Shown: positions 49,901 through 58,236 of the stretch, piece by piece
Numbering within the stretch: position 1 is the first letter of the stretch
How the letters are laid out: each line of letters starts with the position of its first letter
Origin: Symbiodinium natans
Lineage: Eukaryota; Sar; Dinophyceae; Suessiales; Symbiodiniaceae
NCBI GenBank assembly: GCA_905221605.1
Contig: CAJNDS010002539.1
Coordinates: 186,001-250,000 of the forward strand
Length of the DNA: 64,000 bases
Reading direction: 5' to 3'
Program-made: the position numbers and the translations under genes
Notes under the pieces: generated by a model
The model's database searches: none
What the model saw: only the letters and a program-made list of their open reading frames with translations
What the model was told of the DNA's origin: nothing

Positions 49901-52900
49901 ATTCCCATGAATATTTCCAGCGTTTAAAGGCATAGTCCCGCTTGAGTAGGCCACTCCGGGTGCAGCAGACCTCTCCAAGGTCTGGTCGGCACTTGGTTTT
50001 GGGGGTCAAGGGTTTAGGGTTTAGGGTTCAGGCAAAAGGGTTCGGGGTTTAGGGCTTAGGGAGTAGGGAAATGCTCCCAGACCTTGGCGCCTCCCACAGC
50101 CCTGAACCCAGAACGTGTATGAACTCGTGGCAAACCCAACCCGCAGAAATCACTCTGTGGGTCTGAAACCCTAAAGCCCCTATACCCTACCCCTAAACCC
50201 CAAACCGTAAACCCTAAACCCCAAACCCTAAACCCTAAACACTAAACCCTAAACCCTAAACCCTTTGCAAGATCGGACGCTGGGCTTTCCTAGGCCATCA
50301 AGAGAGCACTGGAGGCTCCTTCGGTCAGGGCCCCAACTTCGTTTTGCCTTTGGGGTTTAGGGTTTAGGGTTTAGGGTTAGGGGTTTAGGGTTTAGGGTTT
50401 AGGGCTACTGGCTGGGTTTAGGGACATGCAAAAGCCTGACGTTAAAGACATAGGTTTTAGGGTTTGATGCAGAACTTCGCGGTTTCGGAATGTTTTGGGT
50501 AAGAGCTTCCTTTGTGGAGTTGACGACCTGCCGCAAAAGGAAGAAGCAAAGTTGAGACTTTCTAAACCCTAAACCCTAAACCCTAAACCCTAAACCCTAT
50601 TAAGTGAGCCACGTGCAAAGATCCATCGTTGTATGGATGCTAACAAGCCAAAGGTGGTTTTCACATTTTCTGTAGCTCCAGAAGGCCCCTGGCACACTTC
50701 CACCGCACCACACCAACTCGAGAAAGCACATCGCATCAACCAGGGCAAGGTTTAGGGTTTAGGGTTTAGGGTTTAGGGTTTAGGGTTTAGGGTTTAGGGT
50801 TTAGGGTTTAGGGTTTAGGGTTTAGGGTTTAGGGTTTAGGGTTTAGGGTTTAGGGTTTAGGGTTAGGGTTTTTTGGGGCTTCGATCATCCTCTTCGGCCC
50901 TGGATGTGCAACACGTGCCACAGAAAACTTCAAGAAACGCACATGAATGAAAGGTTCGAGACCCAACTCCGTCTACTGTAAGAGTTTCGAGGAACCTTGT
51001 AGGCCCTATAGGGTTAAGGGTTTAAGGGTTTTAGGGTTTAAGGGTTTAAGGGTTTAAGGGTCTAAGGGTCGTCTAAGGGTTTGAGGGTCTAAGGGTTTAA
51101 GGGTCTAAGGGCTTTAAGGGTTTAAGGGTTTAAGAGTTTAAGGGTTTAAGGGTTTAAGGGTTTAAGGGTTTAAGGGTTTAAGGGTTTAAGGGTTTAAGGG
51201 TTTAAGGGCTTAGGGTTTAGGGCTTAGGGGTTAGGGTTTAGGGTTTAGGGTTTAGGGCTTAGGGTTTTTTTGGGTTTAGGGGAACCCGATCCATACCCAG
51301 ATGGGCAAGAAAGACGAGCTGGTGGAGAAAGCGCAGCGCCAACGCGAAGAAGCTGAGGCTGCTGCCAAGAAGGCACGGTTTAGGGTTTAGGGTTTGGGGT
51401 TTGGGGTTTAGGGTTTAAGGTTTAGGGTTTAGGGCACCCTGAACCCCAAACCCCTAAACCCTACTTGGAGGTTCACGGGCAGTTAGAAGTAGGGTTATAC
51501 GCATCCTAAATAGGGCTATAAGTATAGTTGCCATACTTGTAACCCCACTCATAAATACGCATGAACCTCCAAGTACTGGGGTTATACGGCTTAGGGTCTG
51601 GGATAGGGTTGGATAAACCCGATATTTGGGGAGGGTCTGCCCATCTAATATAAGGGGCTTTAGGGGCCTGACCCTTTCGGGTTCCGTGTGGTTTCAGATA
51701 TCGTTCCAGTTCTTTTTCATTTAGGGCTTAAGTGCCCTAAACCCTAAACCCTAAACCCTAAACCCTAAAGGGTGAAGCGATTCTATGGCTTTATGAAAGG
51801 GCTTTGGGGTTCAGGCTTGCAAGCTCCAAGGAGTCATCGCATTTTTGTAGTGGAGCCTGGGGATGGAAACCCTAAACCCTAAACCCTAAACCCTAAACCC
51901 TAAACCCTAAACCCTAAACCCTAAACCCTAAACCCTAAACCCTAAACCCTAAACCCTAAACCCTTTCAGTCCCTGCAATGTGGCCTGAGTGTCAGCTAGG
52001 CGGGTGGCCCAAGAAAACCTTTGAGCGTAACCGTGGTGGCCGGAAGTCGCTTGAAGCTGGTGTTGCCTACATGCTTCAGAGGAGTTAGGCAATTAGGTAC
52101 CCGAAAGAACCGCCCTAAGCCCTAAGCCCAAGTTGGTTTCGGCCTTGGGGTTCTGAAGAGGGATTCGGTTTCCGACCTACACCCAGGTCTGGAAGGGGCC
52201 TTGAAGAGCCGCCCACAACCTCAAAGAATCTGAGCCCTTCAAAAATTCCGATTGCAAAGGAGCTGGAAAGGCGGGAGCAGGAGAAGGAGTGTCTCGGCTG
52301 CTAAGAGACGGGATTGCCGAAAAGCCCTGCCGACCGCCGGGGGTGTAAGGTTCTTAAGCTACGACCCTCCTTGTGTCTCGGCTTTAAACTGCAGCATAGT
52401 GCAAGAAGCCCCATTGTTAGAGGGCTTAGGTAAGCTGGCCCATGGATGGACTTGAGTAGGGAGACCTGAACGCCAAACCCCACAAATCTCCCCAAAGCCC
52501 CAAAAGGCCCAAGGCCCGACCAAGGCGTAAGCCCAAGGCCCCCCAAGGCCAAAGACCAAGGCCTCAGGCCCAAGGCCCCGAGGCCCCAAGGCCCCAAGGC
52601 CCCCAAGGCCTAAATCCCAAGGCCCCAAGGCCCCAAAACCCCAAGCCCCCAAGGCCCAATGCCCCCAAGAGCCCCAAGGCCCTAAACAACCCTAAACCCA
52701 AGACCCAAGGCCCTAAACCCTAGACCCAAGACCCCCAAGGCCCTAAACCCTAAACCCAAGACCCCCAAGGCACTAAACCCTAAACCCAAAACCCAAGACC
52801 CCAACTCCATCTAAGTGTCGAAGATTCAACCGAGGCAGGAGCGTCAGGAAGCCGAGCGCCAAAAGCGGGAAGAGCAGAAGAAGGTTGCAACCCCGATCTT

Positions 52901-55900
52901 CCCCAAAAAAAACCCTTCATTAAGGAGTGTACCCTAAGCCATACTGAGGATCATGACTATGAAGTAGGGTATATTCCTTAATTAAGGGGGTTTTGGAAGA
53001 TCTGGGTGCCAATGGTCGGGTTTTGTGGTGACTTGTTGGGTGCTTTTTGAATACCCTGAACCCTAAACCCTAAACCCTTCATGTCAGCTATGCGGGAGCG
53101 GTCGAAGCCCTATAGACTTCCTGGACCATAACCTTCAAACCCTAAGTTCTTTTTTTTGGGAAGGGGGGGGGGGGGGGGGGGGGCTGCTGAGCGCCCAGAT
53201 CGATCACGCAAAGCTTGGGGCAAATATGTGCCACTCGGGAAAGGGCCGGCTTTCTCCCCACTACTCCTTGAGGCTCCCTAAGCTTCCCTAAGGCTCCGTA
53301 GGTACCAACCCCCCATGAACCCCCCTGCCTTAAGAACCCTATAAGGTTTCTGCGGCTTCAGCGTCAGTGGCGGCCTTTTCGTGCCGGGTTTTTTTTTCCG
53401 TTTGCGGGTCAAGATGGAGAATCATTTTTGTTGATCCGGTTTGTAGTAACCATGAGCACAAACACACGCACAAAAGGAAGCACCCCTGAAATTTGGCATC
53501 CGGAGAGAATTTTGCCAACTGATTTGTTGCTCATGCTTTGTGATATTGTTGTGGTCATGATTTGCAGATTGTGCACCGACATTGTGCTAGTTGTTGCGTT
53601 TTTTTGGTTGTCGTGGTCCGCAGTTTGTTCTCAGATTGTGTACTGTTGCTGGTGCTGTTTTGGGTGGTCGTGTTTTGCAGTTTGTGCTTGGAATCTTGTT
53701 AACAGTGACGTGCCTGGCTGTATGGCACTGTGTGCTTCAAGGTCTTTTTGAAATCTTAAGATGCCTTTGGAGTGCTTCTGGATTCTGTTTAGTGCCGACC
53801 ATTTTTGTGGTTGTGGTTTGTAAATCGTGCTCAAGTGATGTACCGACATAGTCAATGCGTCTGGGCGATGTCGCCGCGTGCACAACCATTGCGGGATTCC
53901 TGCAGGGGCTTGGACTTCTTCATGTTTCTATGCTTTGGAGTGCAGGAACCCTAAACCCTAAACCCTAAACAGCATATTCAGACATTCCCCTGCAGAGTGT
54001 CCGAGAGGTCAGATAAGCGGGTGGCAAAAAAAAACCCTAAACCCTACCAGCTAGATGACAGACCTTCGAACCGAATCTTTGCCTGCTTTGTACGAGTGTG
54101 AGAGCTGAAGCCCAAGACCCTAAACCCTAAACCCGCACACGATTTTTTATAAGCCGGGTGAGTCCTTGGCAGGTTGAGGAGGAGAACAGACGAAAGCTGG
54201 AGGAGCTCCAGGAACTGCAGGGAGTTAGGGTTTAGGGTTAAGGGTTAAGGGTTTAGGGTTTGGTTTTTAGGGTTTGGGGTTTAGGGTTTGGGGGTTTATA
54301 AGGTTTAGTGCAGAGGATTTAGGAGACCAAGTAGTTATTCTAAAGGGTTTCCGGGTTTCCGGTATGGTTCGCCGGAGAAATTTCTAATAATTTTCCCTTA
54401 TGGTCCCTTTATAATTCTACCAGAATCACCCCCCAAAGCCCTATTCCCTAAACCCCAAACCCAAAAGTAGCGTCCAGGGTTTTGCTGCTTTGCCGGTCCT
54501 CATGTTGGGGGAGCTTCAGGCCGAGGTGCAGCAATCCCCTGCTTATAAAGGTTTCTGCCCTGCCCCCCTCCCCCGCCCTGCCCCCCTCCCCCGCCCCCCC
54601 GCCCTCCCGCCCTCTCACATGAAACTATGGAGTCGGGGACGTTTTAATGTAAGTGCCCACAGGAGCCGACTGGCTTCTCTGTCTGTGGTCAACCCCCAAC
54701 TGCCCCCCAAGCAGAAAAAAAGTTGGTTTTTGTTTCACTAACCTTCTAGGAAAGATCGGTTGCCGCAGGTCTATCCCGGTGTCGTGTTGTAGCATGAGGG
54801 TCGCAACGTTGAGTCTTTTGAGTCTATCGGTATCTAAGTGATGAGGACTCATGACTGCGTTTGTGCAGATGCCTGTGGGCCATCTCACTGCGGTTGCAGT
54901 ATTGGGCAGAACCCTGAGTCTTAATTGGAGCCTGGCCTATTGCTGCTGCTGCTGCCTGAGCCCTGAACCCGAAGCGCCAAAGGCTCCAGGTGCAAACTCT
55001 CTGCATGCTGAAGTAATCTGGCTAATGCAGCTTCGATTCTTCAAGAGTATATGATCTCCCTCTCTCTCTCTCTCCCCCACTCTCTCTCTCTCTCTATTCC
55101 ATTTTCCTGATCAGCCGAGAAGTGCTCAAGTTGTTGTGAGTGGCAGGCGAAGGAAAGAGAGCGAGTGCAGCGGGAAGCTGCCGAGAGGCGGAGTTCTGCC
55201 ATCCGCCATAAAACGGATTTTTCAGATCTTCCCTGAATTAAGGAACCCCAATTCACGATGATGATCCTCAGTATAAATTAGGGTACATTCCTTACATAAG
55301 GGGTTTTTGGAACACTAGGGGAACCCTTCTTAGAGGTTCATGGGTAGTTATAGGTAGGGTTACAAGTACCCTAAATAGGGTTAGAAGTATAGTTACCCTA
55401 CTTGTAACCCTGCTTACCCAAAGAGCCCAATATTCCTTAATTAAGGAATATTCCTTAAATCATCTAGGGATCCTTATTATGAATTAACGTATATTCCTTA
55501 ATTAAGGGATATTGGGCTCTTTGGGTATAACTGCCTGTGAGCCTCCAAGTACACCCCAGTCTTCGGGACCCAGCCCTCCTGGCGCCCAAGAATTCATATG
55601 CCGGAAAGGTGAAATGTCGGAAATTCGGGTCCGAAACATGTTTGTAGGGCAGAACGTCTAAACCCCACAAACCCTATAAACTTAAATCACAAACCCTATA
55701 CAAACCCTAACCGAAAAAAAATCCTACTTTCAACTCTGGGCCCAAGCCCGTCGCTTTGTGAATCCCATCAGTGCAGGCGCAGACAGGCCGAGAAGGCAGA
55801 GGAGGCGGGGTTGGGGCGTTAGGGTTTGGGGTTCAAAAAGGTGTACAGTTATGTGGGGTTCCGCAAAATGGTGGAGCCTTTCTTGGGGGCCTTTCAGGAA

Positions 55901-58205
55901 GGGTTGCACCGACTTTGAGAGCCCACTTCTAGCCATGCACAGGGTGCCTGGTTCTGAGGGATAACCCCTAAACCCTAAACCCTAACATGCCAGGGAGGCC
56001 TAAGTCGAACATTGGTTGCTCGTAGTTTTGTACTCCTTTCCGGCAACTTGGACTTAAGCCTGAGAAATCTGCAGAAGTCAACTCAAAACGTTTTTTTGCA
56101 TACAGCAAGGCTTGATCTTTATGGGGTGAAGTGAGGTGTTAGAGCTTTCCCCTTAGCCCAAAACTCTTGGAACAACCCTATATGGGCATTTCCCAAAATA
56201 GGGGTCCCCCTTTATACCCCAAATAGACTAGGATCCCCTTCAAGGGACTCCCAAGAAGGGTAATTACTCCTATTTCCGGAAACTCCCCCCCCCCCCCCGC
56301 ACCTCCCCATTATGTCACCAAACGCCGCAGGAGATGAAGAAGAAGGAGGCCGAAACGCGCGACCAGCGTGTGAAGGCACCTGCAGTTAGGTGGGAACCAG
56401 TCGGGGGTGTCTTGTCCAGAGTCGTACATACGATATAGAATAGAGTCGAGTATTATGTCCAATGTGTATCGATCTCTATATATATATATGTGTGTGTGTA
56501 TACATATACTATGAGAGTCTAGTATGTATGTATGTACGTATGTATGTATGTATATATATATATACACCATTGCATATAAAGTGTATATACACAAGCTTGC
56601 ACAATGGCCCCTGCAGCCAGCATCCTCTGGGGCAGCAAAAAAACATCGCTGCGCCGCCCATGCGCATGTCACTTTTCCAAAGCATGCATGGAGGTTCATG
56701 GGTAGGGGTTTAGGGTTTAGGGTTTAGGGTTTAGGGTTGAGGAGTATAGGGTTTAGGGTTACTTGGAGGTTCATGGGTAGTTATTGGAAGTATGGCAACT
56801 GTGCTTCTAACCCTATTTCGGGTACTTTTATCCCTACTTTTCACTACCCATGAACCTCCGAGTGGTCCCTTTGGGTAACCTGATTCAGGGGCCGCATTGC
56901 AGCAACGGCCCAGAACCGGAGTCCACATTATTAAACTAGGACCGGGAGTAGGCCCTTATTTCCTTTTTATTAGGGTTGGGGTTCCCTTATCCCCTTAAAG
57001 CCAAAAAGGGTACCCTTTTCATTTCTAGGTTACTCCCGGGTCTAGTTGCAGCAAAAATCTGGCCATGTCCTTTTTAAGATGGTGCTCAGACTGAGTCCAC
57101 ACTGCATGAAGATGAAGACACCAGTCAAAACCCATAAGCCACGGCTCGAGAACGTGCCACGTGTAGCTTCGCGCCAGACCCCGTGACAATGCAGAAGGCG
57201 GGGTTGTGTAGAGAAGAGTTGGAAGGTGCAGCTGTGTGTTAACTAAGTTTGGAGAAGACATTCATCGCTACAATGGATGAGAATGCGACATTATATAGCC
57301 CCCAGGTGGCCATCTTCATCCTGGTGGCCCTCAGCCATGGATTGAAGTATGACGTCATCAAGGACGCAACCGACAAACAGCCAGGTTGCAAAGGCCGGAA
57401 GAGCCAAAGCAAGACCACTTGCTCCGAAGTGGCGGATGATGAATGCGACGGGACCTGGATTGAGCACGCGGATAGCATATTGCAGTGCAAGCTTACCAAA
57501 TCCGGGTGCTTGTCTACGGGTCCGCTGTGCAAGCCAGTTGTGGGTCCCGGCATCGGCAAGGATGGCATCGTGGCTTGGTACAGGAGTGAGGATGCCGAGC
57601 CAGTCTGGAAGAGCAAGGTGGGCAGTTTGGAGGCCAAGGCGACCCATGGTAGCGTGGAGGTGAAGGTCGAGAAAGGAAATGGGGCTGGCAAGCCCGTGAA
57701 ATACATCTATGGCAACACGAATGCATACTATGACTTTGGCCCCATCCTGAAGAAGGGCTTCACGATTTGCTCTGTCAGCCGCTATGCCGGAGGCCACACG
57801 AACCGTGTTCTCCAAGCCAGCGGGATGAACTGGTTGCACGGCCATTGGTCCTCTCGAACCGGCGTGGCACACTACCAGACATGGAACACTCCACACTCGG
57901 GACCGAACAACAAGGAATGGCTGGTGTACTGCGGCACCTCTGGAAAGAGGGTCATGAATGGCGCGGGGAAGAACATAGCCAACAACAAGGCCAATGATCT
58001 CACAAGAGACTACAACTTGGTCGTCAACACACCAGGCGAACGCTCGGAGTTTGGCGTCATGGAAGTCATCGTGTGGAACAAGCATCTGAGCGAAGATGAC
58101 ATGGAGAAAGTCATCGAGTACCTGAACGCCAAGCTCGAGCACGGCTCTTCCTAGACTCCTTGACTATTAAATGGGAGCCGCGCGGGCAGTTAGGACCAAA
58201 ACTCA

Positions 58206-58236
<31 letters not shown>

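Noticed and set aside
57291-58142. Long minus-strand frames opposite the LamG-like genes (also 58378-59505)
   Set aside because: Shadows of the plus-strand coding sequence. The plus frame has the signal peptide and domain pattern.
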